NCBI GenBank assembly: GCA_023411225.1 | Contig: JAEYPA010000032.1 | Coordinates: 1-41,130 of the forward strand | Direction: 5' to 3' | Length of the DNA: 41,130 nt | Source of the DNA: Bacillota bacterium | GTDB lineage: Bacteria > Bacillota > Clostridia > Lachnospirales > Lachnospiraceae | In this document: positions 7,773 through 15,582 of the stretch, piece after piece | Layout of the letters: each line of letters opens with the position of its first letter | Numbering within the stretch: the first letter of the stretch is position 1 | The notes under the pieces: model-generated | Told to the model about the DNA's origin: nothing | The model's input: only the letters and a program-made list of their open reading frames with translations | Databases searched by the model: none | Program-made: the position numbers and the translations under genes

Positions 7773-9281
7773 TTACGCTCCTTCGTTTTCTTTTTTCCAG
7801 GACGCCATTTCCATAATTTTCTCCTGTGTCACTTCTTCCCGATTGACAAGACCGGACATATGACCTTCACACATTACAACAATTTTGTCTGTAACGCTGA
7901 TCAACTCCGGTAGTTCGGAAGAAACCATTACGATAGCAGCGCCCTTCTGAACGAAGTCGGCCATGATCGAGTAGATTTCTGCCTTTGCACCAATGTCGAT
8001 ACCACGGGTAGGTTCATCAAACAGAATAATTTGTGGGTTCATTTCCATCCACTTTGCGATAACAACCTTCTGCATATTACCACCGGAAAGGCTGGATACC
8101 GGCTGGTTAACATTAGCAAGCTTAATATTCAAGGTTTTTCTATTCTTTTCAGCTATTTCTTTTATCTGTTTGTGATTCAATACACCTTTATTCGAAGTAA
8201 TTCTTGCTGCATTAACCATATTGATGTTTTCTACAATTGGCAGGCAAAGAACAACACCATTCTTCTTTCTGTCTTCCGTAACAAACGCGATTCCCTGGTC
8301 AATTGCATCCTTTTGGCACTTAGGTTTAAATTCTTTACCAAACAACCATATTTTGCCACTCTTAATTTCTCGCATACCATACAGACATTCCAGAATTTCA
8401 GTTCTCTTTGCACCGACTAAACCGCCGATACCACAGATTTCACCACGGTGAACTTCAAAAGAAACATTCTGGAAAGCATCTGAGCAAAGATTCTCAACCT
8501 TAAGTATAACCTCGCCAAACTCTACTTCTGCCTTAGGATATGCGTTGTCCAAGGTTCTTCCAACCATCATACTAATCAGTTCCTGATTTGTAATATCAGA
8601 AGCCTTAACAGTACCGACATGGCTACCATCACGCAGTACACAAATGCGATCTGCAATCTTATGTATCTCGTTCATACGATGTGAGATGTATATAATAGAA
8701 ATACCCTCATCTCTCAGATCACGAACAATCTGAAGCAGTGCATCTGCATCTTTTTCAGATATTGATGAAGTAGGCTCATCCATAATAATAATCTTTGCTT
8801 CTGCTGAAATTGCCTTTGCAATCTCAACCAGCTGTTGTTTTGCGATAGAAAGATCACGAACGTAAGTTTCAGGATTAATGTCCTGCCCGAGCTTTTCTAA
8901 TGCTTTTTTTGCAAGCTCATTAAATTCCTTTTTGTTTGTCATAAAACCTTTGAAATTATCTTGTTTATCAATGACAATATTTTCTGCCACTGTCATATCG
9001 GGGCATAGTGTAAGCTCCTGATATATTGTATGGATATGTGAATCCATTGCATCTTTAGGTTTTGCAAAGGTAACCTTTGTCCCATCCACATATATCTCAC
9101 CACCAGCATCTGGCTGATGATATCCGCTGATGACCTTAATCAATGTGGATTTACCAGCACCGTTTTCACCCATCAGAGCAAGAACTTCACCTTTTTCAAG
9201 AGTCATATCAATATTTCGCAAAACATTAACACCTGAAAAAGTTTTCCCGATATTTTTCATCTCGAGAATGCATTCGCTCAA
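7773..9281 (-). CDS. Sugar ABC transporter ATPase with two nucleotide-binding domains, RbsA/MglA family
   Basis: A tandem ABC ATPase of 502 residues, the usual length for RbsA/MglA proteins. Domain 1 has Walker A GENGAGKST near residue 38, a variant signature LSIAKQQ and Walker B IIIMDEPTSSIS. Domain 2 has the degenerate Walker A typical of this family (GLVGAKRTE), signature LSGGNMQ and Walker B ILFDEPTRGID. The start is a TTG (9279-9281) placed after GGAAGGG. The protein energises monosaccharide import with the permease gene that follows directly. No key residue of the functional domain is missing. Confidence 0.95.
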   Translation of the reverse strand: MSECILEMKNIGKTFSGVNVLRNIDMTLEKGEVLALMGENGAGKSTLIKVISGYHQPDAGGEIYVDGTKVTFAKPKDAMDSHIHTIYQELTLCPDMTVAENIVIDKQDNFKGFMTNKKEFNELAKKALEKLGQDINPETYVRDLSIAKQQLVEIAKAISAEAKIIIMDEPTSSISEKDADALLQIVRDLRDEGISIIYISHRMNEIHKIADRICVLRDGSHVGTVKASDITNQELISMMVGRTLDNAYPKAEVEFGEVILKVENLCSDAFQNVSFEVHRGEICGIGGLVGAKRTEILECLYGMREIKSGKIWLFGKEFKPKCQKDAIDQGIAFVTEDRKKNGVVLCLPIVENINMVNAARITSNKGVLNHKQIKEIAEKNRKTLNIKLANVNQPVSSLSGGNMQKVVIAKWMEMNPQIILFDEPTRGIDIGAKAEIYSIMADFVQKGAAIVMVSSELPELISVTDKIVVMCEGHMSGLVNREEVTQEKIMEMASWKKENEGA

Positions 9282-9342
9282 TATTTTCCCTTCCTTCTGT
9301 ATCTTTTTCTTTTGTATATTTTTTATATTAGTAATACCTTCC

Positions 9343-10854
9343 TTACAGACTCTGCTGTGTATCTATTTCATTGGTGGAATAAACAAGTTTACGATAGAGC
9401 TTAAATTGTTCTTCAAATCGCCGATGGGCATCTAAATCAGGTTCAAACACTATTTCCTTTTCTTTCACCATTTGATAGGCATCTGCAGGGTTCTTTAGTT
9501 TACCCATGCCTACTGCCGCATATGCTGCAGCGCCAAGAGCAGAAGACTCGGAAACTGCACCTTTTATAACCTTCAATCCGGTTATATTGGCTTTTAACTG
9601 AAGCTGACGGTCAATGGTTGCACCACCTCCAACCGAACGAATTGTATCCAACTGGATACCGGCACGTTCATAGGCTTCCAGATGAAGTCGGAGTTCATAA
9701 GCAAGCCCCTCTACGATCGCTCTGGCAATGTCCTCGCGCTTGGTGTCTAAGGTGAGACCATACATGGCACCGAGACCATTTGCCAAGAAGAACGGATTTC
9801 CACTGCCTGAAAAATGCGGAACCAATAGCAAGGTTCCTGGTAGTTCAGGATTCATTTCTCGTTGCATATATTCATAGAAATTAACTCCATTTTCTTTACA
9901 CCATTGATACTCCTCTGGAGCAATCATGTTCCGATACCAACGGACAACACAGCCTGCAGTCAGATTAACTGAAAAGGTAACATATCCGGAAGACCCGAGA
10001 TAACACGGGAAAAGATTATCAAGCATAGTCTGACAGGTATTTGGCTCCGGCATAGCAGCTACTATTCCTTCAATTGTGCCTGCAATGTCCACTGCAATAT
10101 TCGGCTGCTCTTCATCTAAACCAGCACCAACTGCTGCACATACCATATCATGTCCACCTGCAACCACCGTAGCACCTGCTTTAAATTTGAGGTCTTCCGC
10201 CATCGCATCACTCAGCTTACCGATGACAGTGCCAGATGGCTTTGGAATTGGCAGCATATCCCGGGTCAGTGGAATCTGTGCAAGGATATCTTCTGCCCAA
10301 TCTTTTTTCCTGATGTCAAACAACATGGTACGAGAAACCTCAGACTGGCTCGCAACTGGAGGCAATCCCATCTTTGCTACGATGAAGTCTTCATAGGTTG
10401 CCCAGCGACGCACCTTTTTATATACCTCTGGTTCATTCTCTTTGATCCAGAGAATTTTAGATAAGCTTCCTATATAAAGCGGTGGCATACCACTTACATC
10501 AAAGAAACGCTGTACATGAAAGGCTTCTGAAAATTCCTTGATTTCCTTGCCACCTCGTGCATCAAAATCAACAATAGAATAACGTACGCTATTGCCACTT
10601 TCATCTACAGGGATGATAACATCGCCAATGGCAGAAACCGCTAAGGCTTCTACCGGTTGCTCGGCTTTTTCATTAGCTTCTCTTATGACATTGCGGATTT
10701 CTTTCCATACAAGCTCAGCATCCAGCTCCAGTAATCCTTCTCCAGGAAAGTACATAGGATATTCACGGTATGCCTGGCATACAATATTCCATGTCTCATT
10801 AAAAACAACTGCTTTACAGCCGGACGTTCCCATATCTACGCCCATAAACCACAT
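9343..10854 (-). CDS. FGGY-family carbohydrate kinase
   Basis: A sugar kinase of 503 residues, close to the usual length of xylulokinase-like FGGY enzymes. The N-terminal phosphate motif GVDMGTSGCKAV is at residues 5-16. The second domain has AGGHDMVCAAVGAG, whose Asp is the likely catalytic base, and the adenosine motif GGGATIDRQLQLKANITG. SSALGAAAYAA closes the fold. It would phosphorylate a ketose, polyol or related sugar in the cytoplasm using ATP. The start ATG follows GGGAGG. It lies between the aldolase homologue and the transporter ATPase, and a GC-rich hairpin precedes it, so it is a core pathway enzyme. The substrate (xylulose-like, fuculose-like or a tetrulose) is not resolvable from sequence alone. 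Confidence 0.92.
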   Translation of the reverse strand: MWFMGVDMGTSGCKAVVFNETWNIVCQAYREYPMYFPGEGLLELDAELVWKEIRNVIREANEKAEQPVEALAVSAIGDVIIPVDESGNSVRYSIVDFDARGGKEIKEFSEAFHVQRFFDVSGMPPLYIGSLSKILWIKENEPEVYKKVRRWATYEDFIVAKMGLPPVASQSEVSRTMLFDIRKKDWAEDILAQIPLTRDMLPIPKPSGTVIGKLSDAMAEDLKFKAGATVVAGGHDMVCAAVGAGLDEEQPNIAVDIAGTIEGIVAAMPEPNTCQTMLDNLFPCYLGSSGYVTFSVNLTAGCVVRWYRNMIAPEEYQWCKENGVNFYEYMQREMNPELPGTLLLVPHFSGSGNPFFLANGLGAMYGLTLDTKREDIARAIVEGLAYELRLHLEAYERAGIQLDTIRSVGGGATIDRQLQLKANITGLKVIKGAVSESSALGAAAYAAVGMGKLKNPADAYQMVKEKEIVFEPDLDAHRRFEEQFKLYRKLVYSTNEIDTQQSL

Positions 10855-10882
10855 AATCTGGTCCTCCCTTTTCTGGATAGAA

Positions 10883-10903
10883 TCCCCCGGAAAACCCGGG
10901 GGA
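10883..10903. other. Intercistronic GC-rich stem-loop
   Basis: A perfect 8-bp stem TCCCCCGG (10883-10890) with CCGGGGGA (10896-10903) and a five-base A-rich loop, in the gap between the aldolase homologue and the kinase gene. It stands out in an AT-rich genome. No U-run follows on either strand, so it is more likely to block exonucleases or tune expression than to end transcription. Confidence 0.85.
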
Positions 10904-10909
10904 CATATT

Positions 10910-11887
10910 TTAGAATTTATCCCAGAACTTACCGGTATCCTTAAAGTTCGGATTTAACGCAACTAAGGAAGGATAATCAGGTCCAGGGAATGTGTTTTCT
11001 GGAACTGCGTTCAATAAATCAGGTAACTGCTCATTTCTTCCTGCACTCATAAACATGTCCATACAATGAGTTTCAGATTCAGTAAATCCACTAAGAACGG
11101 CAGAAATCATATCACAAGTATCATAGTTGCCTGTATACTTAGGATTAGCAGCCAACCAAGCTTCTGCTTTTTCACGGCCAATAGAGCACATCTCCGTATA
11201 GATACAAATCTTTACGATACCTTCTTCGATGGACTTCTTGAAGTGTTCTTCAGAGATACCACTTCCACCATGTAAAGTCAGATAGCAGTTATATGGAGCG
11301 ATTGCTTCGCGGATTGCTACTAAACGTTCAAAGTCAAGATGTGGAGTGCCTTTGTAGAAACCATGAGAATTACCTATGGAGACAGCCAGAATGTCAACAC
11401 CAGTGCGTTCCACAAACTCTCTAGCCTTTTCTGGATCGGTCATGGTTTCTGTAATGTCAACAAAACTGGAACCTAAAGCACCAAGTTCACCTTCTACTGC
11501 ACAGCCATACTTGTGACCGAATTCAACCGCCTTGCGTGTGTTTTCAATGTTCTCTTCAAAAGAGAACTTAGAGCCATCGTACATAACAGAGGTGAAGCCT
11601 GCTTTAACAGCACGTTCACACTGCTCTAAAGAAAGCCCATGGCTCAGATGAATAGAAACTGGAACCTTTGCATCTCTTGCTGCACGTTTTGTAACAGCAA
11701 CGAAATCTTCAAAATCAACATATTTTTCAATCACGCCTGGCTCAACGACGATTAGAGGAGAGCCTGCCTTTTCTGCAGCTTGAATCAGTGCTTTTGGCTG
11801 ATCTAAGCCGTTTATATTAAATGCGCCAACAGCATATTTACCTTTTTTACATGCTGCCAGCATATCAGTAGTTTTAACAAGTGCCAT
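10910..11887 (-). CDS. Class II ketose-bisphosphate aldolase homologue with altered catalytic residue
   Basis: A zinc aldolase fold (FbaA/GatY/KbaY family) of 325 residues, slightly longer than GatY (about 285). The zinc ligands are present: His83 in HLSHG, the Glu of VEGELGALG, His in IGNSHGFYKG and His in LTLHGGSGI. However the family motif HLDHG reads HLSHG here, so the catalytic Asp82 (proton donor/base in GatY/KbaY) is Ser (codon AGC). The usual KVNVATEL segment also reads KICIYTEM, losing the substrate-binding Asn. The C-terminus is extended by about 40 residues. It may cleave an unusual substrate, or act as an epimerase/isomerase or non-catalytic partner. The ATG follows GAGGAGG. It lies between the 2-hydroxyacid dehydrogenase and the kinase genes. 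Confidence 0.9.
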   Translation of the reverse strand: MALVKTTDMLAACKKGKYAVGAFNINGLDQPKALIQAAEKAGSPLIVVEPGVIEKYVDFEDFVAVTKRAARDAKVPVSIHLSHGLSLEQCERAVKAGFTSVMYDGSKFSFEENIENTRKAVEFGHKYGCAVEGELGALGSSFVDITETMTDPEKAREFVERTGVDILAVSIGNSHGFYKGTPHLDFERLVAIREAIAPYNCYLTLHGGSGISEEHFKKSIEEGIVKICIYTEMCSIGREKAEAWLAANPKYTGNYDTCDMISAVLSGFTESETHCMDMFMSAGRNEQLPDLLNAVPENTFPGPDYPSLVALNPNFKDTGKFWDKF

Positions 11888-11901
11888 GATGAATCCTCCT
11901 C

Positions 11902-12936
11902 TTATTTGTTAAAAACTTCAGGATTAACTATAGGTTTTGGCTTACCACCTGCAAGATAAAGCAGAAGGTCGTTGACTAACATTGCAGACTGTAGATAAAT
12001 AACATCACGGCCTGCACCAGCAATATGTGGAGTTAGAATTACATTTGGATAGTTAAAGTATTCATCATCACGTTTAATTGGTTCAGAATGGAATACATCC
12101 AATGCCAGACCACCTAGCTTACCACTGCGAAGGGCTGCACGTAATGCCTGCTCATCAACCAGACCTGCACGAGCAGTATTTACCATAAATACTCCGTCCT
12201 TCATCATATCGAATTGTTCGAAGCTAATCATATTCTTGTTAGCATCCGAAACTTTTGCATGAAAGCTTATAATATCAGAAGCCTTCAACAAGTCATTCAG
12301 TTCAACCTTGGTACAGCCACAAGCTTTCACAGCTTCTTCCGGTAGATATGGGTCGTATACAAGAACGTCCATATCGAAGCCCTTTGCACGCTGTGCAACC
12401 TGTCTACCTACCGTTCCGAAGCCGATAAGGCCAATCACCTTACCTTCCAGCTCAATACCCTTACGAGATTGCCATGGACCAACTGGGTCCATATCCCAGA
12501 TAACATCCTTATCGCTTCCGAAATCACCAGATGGTGCAGTAAATACACCATGATGTAACTCAGCGTCTGCTTGGACAATCTTTCTTGCAAGTGCAAGAAC
12601 CATTCCAATCGTAAAGTCCGCAACTGGGAGAGCTTCACGACCAAAGGTGAAGAAAACAGGAATACCTAACTCTGTGGCAGCGTCAACATCTATGTTGGCA
12701 CGTGGGCCCCCACGAATAGAAGAAATAACTTTCAAATGGGTGTTTCTTAAAACCTTACGGGTAACAGGTTCATACCCTACAAACAGAGCCTCTGCATCAC
12801 CGATTTGTTCGATGAGCTCGTCCTCTGTAAGAATATTACTAGTATAGCCCCAGCCACCAGTACGAACTGTATGACCAGCTGCTTTTAACATTTCAATGCC
12901 GTCCTGAGAGAAGTCGGCGGTTATAAATATTTCCAA
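11902..12936 (-). CDS. D-isomer-specific 2-hydroxyacid dehydrogenase
   Basis: An NAD-dependent dehydrogenase of 344 residues in the SerA/FormDH/GyaR group. The Rossmann motif is GLIGFGTVGRQ near residue 170. The catalytic triad of the family can be seen: Arg in NTARAGLVDE, Glu in DVFHSEP and His in TPHIAGAG. It would interconvert a 2-hydroxy acid and 2-oxo acid, or reduce a related carbonyl. The start is a TTG at 12934-12936, eight bases after AAGGAGG, with no better ATG nearby. It is 14 bases from the aldolase homologue gene, so tightly coupled. Together with the zinc dehydrogenase it suggests at least two redox steps in the pathway. Confidence 0.92.
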   Translation of the reverse strand: MEIFITADFSQDGIEMLKAAGHTVRTGGWGYTSNILTEDELIEQIGDAEALFVGYEPVTRKVLRNTHLKVISSIRGGPRANIDVDAATELGIPVFFTFGREALPVADFTIGMVLALARKIVQADAELHHGVFTAPSGDFGSDKDVIWDMDPVGPWQSRKGIELEGKVIGLIGFGTVGRQVAQRAKGFDMDVLVYDPYLPEEAVKACGCTKVELNDLLKASDIISFHAKVSDANKNMISFEQFDMMKDGVFMVNTARAGLVDEQALRAALRSGKLGGLALDVFHSEPIKRDDEYFNYPNVILTPHIAGAGRDVIYLQSAMLVNDLLLYLAGGKPKPIVNPEVFNK

Positions 12937-12968
12937 ACTAATTGCCTCCTTATGTAAGTGTTGAACAA

Positions 12969-14036
12969 TTAAAGTTCTTCTGGATAAAGTATAATCTTGA
13001 TGGATTCCTTACGGCGAACCATATCAAATGCTTCACGGAACTCAGAAACCCTCATCTTGTGAGAGATCATGCACTTCAGATCGAATTTGCCAGCCTCAAC
13101 AAGGTTTGCAACATTTCTCCATGATACCCAGTCGTAACCAAAGTGACCCTTCAGCGCAATAGCACCATCAATAAATGGGTCAAGACTGTTGCCATATGGA
13201 CGATGATCATAGCCTATTTTAACTATAATGCCCGCTGTACGGACAATCTGTAGCATAGTTGGCATAATAACATTAACGCCTGCGGCATCAACAACACAGC
13301 TGCATCCTTCTCCACCAGTCAATTCTTTTACTGCTGCAACAGGATCTGTAAGGTCAGACTTAACCACATGGGTAGCACCGCAATGTCTTGCCATTTCAAA
13401 ACGGCTTTCACCGTCAGAGGACAGTGCAATTGCAATTATCTTTGCAGCACCTGCTGCACGAGCTGCCTGAATGGAGAAAAGTCCAAGTGCCCCAACTCCA
13501 AATACAGCAACAAAATCACCTGGCATAACATGAGCTTCTTGAACAACTGCCATATAACCGTTGCAAGCTGGATCCATAATTGCAGCCTCTTCAAAACTCA
13601 TGCAATCAGGAATCTTCATCAGGCTATTTGGTACACGGGCAAGTGTCTTACCCAGAATTTTTACATAATTGGTAAACCCGCCATCCATACCATAGCCGAT
13701 GCCCTTACGTTCTGGGCAGGAAAGGTAATCTGCAGTATTGCAGGCATAACATTCGCCGCAAACCTCACCTGTGTTATCTGACATAACACGATCTCCAACC
13801 TTCCACTTTGTAACGTTCTTACCAACCTTGCAAACAACACCAGAAAATTCATGACCTAAAGTAACAGGAGGATTCAGGATTTCTTTGTGGCCGCCATCGT
13901 CAAAAGCAATATCGGAACCACATACACCAGCTGCCTTGACTTCAATCAGCAGATCATCGTCACCAATTTCAGGAATTGGGACATCTCTCAGTTCGGTTTC
14001 ACCCGGACCGTAACCATACTTTACAACTGCTTTCAT
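12969..14036 (-). CDS. Zinc-dependent alcohol/polyol dehydrogenase (MDR family)
   Basis: A medium-chain dehydrogenase of 355 residues, like sorbitol, L-threonine or galactitol-1-phosphate dehydrogenases. The catalytic zinc ligands are in GVCGSD and LGHEFSG, with the Glu after it. The structural zinc motif is CGECYACNTADYLSC. The cofactor motif GVGALGLFSIQ lies near residue 177. It would oxidise a secondary alcohol of a sugar or polyol, using NAD(P). The ATG at 14036 is nine bases after GGAAGGA. It is the second gene of the catabolic run, following a short hairpin after the DERA-like gene. Confidence 0.93.
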   Translation of the reverse strand: MKAVVKYGYGPGETELRDVPIPEIGDDDLLIEVKAAGVCGSDIAFDDGGHKEILNPPVTLGHEFSGVVCKVGKNVTKWKVGDRVMSDNTGEVCGECYACNTADYLSCPERKGIGYGMDGGFTNYVKILGKTLARVPNSLMKIPDCMSFEEAAIMDPACNGYMAVVQEAHVMPGDFVAVFGVGALGLFSIQAARAAGAAKIIAIALSSDGESRFEMARHCGATHVVKSDLTDPVAAVKELTGGEGCSCVVDAAGVNVIMPTMLQIVRTAGIIVKIGYDHRPYGNSLDPFIDGAIALKGHFGYDWVSWRNVANLVEAGKFDLKCMISHKMRVSEFREAFDMVRRKESIKIILYPEEL

Positions 14037-14062
14037 ATCGTCATATCCTTCCTTTGATTTGT

Positions 14063-14082
14063 TTTCACTAAATAGAGTGAAA
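14063..14082. other. Short intercistronic stem-loop
   Basis: A perfect 7-bp stem TTTCACT (14063-14069) with AGTGAAA (14076-14082) and a six-base loop, between the DERA-like gene and the dehydrogenase gene. No U-run follows on the minus strand. It is the weakest of four such hairpins between genes of this locus. Confidence 0.6.
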
Positions 14083-14084
14083 GA

Positions 14085-14603
14085 TTAGAATGCAACAACT
14101 GCAGGTATTTCCTTTGCAAGCTCGAGGGCATCGCTATGTGCAATCATTACTTCACTGACATTTGCTGCAACACACATCTTAGCAACGGCCTTTAGCTGCT
14201 CATCACCAAGCTCAGCACCGTCAACAAGCGCTGCGATTTCAACACCATTCTTGTTTGCAAGAATCGTCTTGCCGGCAACTAATGCCGCGCTCAAATCACT
14301 CTTGGCACCATCCAAATTGCCGTTAACGCACATCTGCATGTTAACAGGAATGATAATTTTGTTAGCACCATTCGCAACAGCTTGCTTTGCCTCAGCAAAT
14401 TTGGCAAAGGAAGATGTGGTGCCACCTGGCAAACCGATAAGCGTTACAACTGCCACTTTGGTTGCCGTAAGCGCATCAGCAGCTGTGGAAACGAGCCACT
14501 GAGGAACACAGATGGAATCATAGCCCTCTTTTTCTGCTTTTGCGCATGCTGCCTTGACTTCATCAATCTTGGCATCCGGATTCATAAAGACAAACATTTT
14601 CAT
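14085..14603 (-). CDS. Shortened DeoC (DERA)-like protein, probably not a classical aldolase
   Basis: A protein of 172 residues resembling the first two-thirds of deoxyribose-phosphate aldolase: a CVPQWL segment like the DERA CVnPxxv strand, then TLIGLPGGTTSSFAKFAEAKQA like the VIGFPLGATTTEAKaaE block, then GANKIIIPVNM in place of GADEIDMVIN. The Asp of the last motif (Asp102 in E. coli) is missing. The chain ends around barrel strand 6, so the Schiff-base Lys (KTSTG motif) and the second active-site Lys are absent. It may be a carbohydrate-binding or regulatory partner, or an enzyme with another mechanism. I chose the ATG at 14603; an ATG at 14615 abuts the AAAAAGG and is less likely. It is the first gene after the promoter of the catabolic locus. 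Confidence 0.75.
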   Translation of the reverse strand: MKMFVFMNPDAKIDEVKAACAKAEKEGYDSICVPQWLVSTAADALTATKVAVVTLIGLPGGTTSSFAKFAEAKQAVANGANKIIIPVNMQMCVNGNLDGAKSDLSAALVAGKTILANKNGVEIAALVDGAELGDEQLKAVAKMCVAANVSEVMIAHSDALELAKEIPAVVAF

Positions 14604-14645
14604 TCTTTGACACATCCTTTTTGCAAAATATGTATAGTAACTCCT

Positions 14646-14674
14646 ATATATTTCAGATGATTACTGAAATATAT
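14646..14674. promoter_or_regulatory. Perfect palindromic operator candidate, proximal copy
   Basis: Arms ATATATTTCAG and CTGAAATATAT, 11 bp each and fully complementary, with a seven-base centre ATGATTA. It lies between the predicted transcription start of the catabolic locus (about 14692) and its first gene, so a bound repressor would block elongation. The nearby GntR/UTRA gene at 15583 is the obvious candidate regulator. It could also fold as an RNA hairpin in the leader. Confidence 0.7.
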
Positions 14675-14698
14675 CGATAATCTCTTGTTAGTCATACG

Positions 14699-14728
14699 AT
14701 TATACTCCAAATTCATCTGATGACTTAA
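14699..14728 (-). promoter_or_regulatory. Predicted promoter of the carbohydrate catabolic locus
   Basis: On the minus strand a perfect -10 TATAAT (14699-14704) has a weak -35 TTAAGT (14723-14728) at 18 bases. The transcription start would be near 14692 and the leader about 90 bases. The weak -35 fits a regulated promoter, and the second operator copy covers its -35 and spacer. Confidence 0.55.
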
Positions 14729-14735
14729 ATATATC
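14710..14735. promoter_or_regulatory. Degenerate second operator copy, distal
   Basis: Aligned to 14650-14675, this stretch matches at about 21 of 26 positions (shared TTCA, TGAT, ACT, AAATATATC). The two copies are exactly 60 bp apart, near six helical turns, so proteins bound to both would face the same side of the DNA. It overlaps the -35 region of the minus-strand promoter. Confidence 0.55.
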
Positions 14736-14946
14736 ACTTATTTCGACATAATGCAAGTTATTTTTACTATTTTGTCGAATTTTAAACTCGTTTTTATTAT
14801 TTCTTAGTCTATTTTCACATTTAATCTGCTTTTTTGTTACTTTTTTTATGCTTTCCTATCTAATACTGTGTAACATAGTACAGATTTTTTGACACACTCC
14901 AATCATATTATTCATCAGACGTATATTATTACTTTTCAGATTTCTA

Positions 14947-14975
14947 TTGCAAATACTTTGATGATGGTATATAAT
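14947..14975 (+). promoter_or_regulatory. Promoter of the flavin-reductase-like and GntR genes
   Basis: TTGCAA (14947-14952), a 17-base spacer and a perfect TATAAT (14970-14975). The transcript would start near 14982, giving a leader of about 70 bases. A half-site TTTCAGAT, like one arm of the operator, lies at 14934-14941 just upstream of the -35, which may allow autoregulation. Confidence 0.7.
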
Positions 14976-15012
14976 TTATATAGAACTTTGGACGTTACAA
15001 TTCATAATAAGT

Positions 15013-15054
15013 AAGGAAAGGATATGGCCTTCCTAAAAAGGCCCATTATTAATT
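15013..15054 (+). promoter_or_regulatory. Structured leader with an out-of-frame strong start site
   Basis: The leader has AAGGA at 15013-15017 six bases before an ATG at 15024, which opens a 52-codon frame ending at 15182 and overlapping the next gene in another frame. The true gene start at 15055 has only AAAAGG 13 bases upstream. That AAAAGG lies in a small hairpin GGCCTT/AAGGCC (15026-15031 with 15038-15043). Translation of the gene may therefore be coupled to, or limited by, the short frame. Confidence 0.5.
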
Positions 15055-15561
15055 ATGGAACATATTACAATTGGACAAGCACAACAAATTACGTCTCCCA
15101 ATCCATTTGCTCTTATAGCATCATGCAATCAAAATGGAGAAACAAATTTAATGGCATTATCTTGGTGGACATATCTGTCTAACCACCCTGCCACAATAGG
15201 AATCTGTACCAGCAAGCGTGGATATACAGGCACACTGATTCAGGACAGCAATGAATTTTGCTTATGTATTCCAAATGAACAATTGAAAGAAGCAGCATTT
15301 CGTTGCGGTACATGTTCTGGACGGGAAAGAAGCAAATCAGAAGAATTTGGTATTGCTTTGAAAGACTCTGTTAGAGTAAAGACGAAGCATGTAGCAAAAA
15401 GCGCACTTGTAATGGAATGTAGACTACAAAACATCATAGATGTAGGAGATCACAATTTTTACATAGCAGAGGTTTTGGAATGTTATGCTGATCCAACTGT
15501 TCATCCACTTTTTGCATTGGATGGATATCGCCGTTTGGATACTGTAGCAACAGAAAAATAA
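15055..15561 (+). CDS. Flavin reductase-like (FMN-binding split-barrel) protein
   Basis: A protein of 168 residues of the flavin_Reduct family. Visible family traits are the N-terminal ITSPNPFALIAS strand, then NLMALSWWTYLSNHPATIGICTS, in which the backbone and Ser/Thr contact FMN phosphate, and GDHNFYIAEV near residue 138. The members bind FMN and act as NAD(P)H:flavin reductases or as redox proteins; some are of unknown role. It precedes the GntR regulator by 21 bases, so the two form one unit divergent from the catabolic locus. It might supply reduced flavin for a pathway step or simply share the inducer. The start lacks a good ribosome site (see the leader entry), but no other in-frame start exists before an upstream stop. 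Confidence 0.9.
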   Translation: MEHITIGQAQQITSPNPFALIASCNQNGETNLMALSWWTYLSNHPATIGICTSKRGYTGTLIQDSNEFCLCIPNEQLKEAAFRCGTCSGRERSKSEEFGIALKDSVRVKTKHVAKSALVMECRLQNIIDVGDHNFYIAEVLECYADPTVHPLFALDGYRRLDTVATEK

Positions 15562-15582
15562 AATGTATATGAGGGATATATT

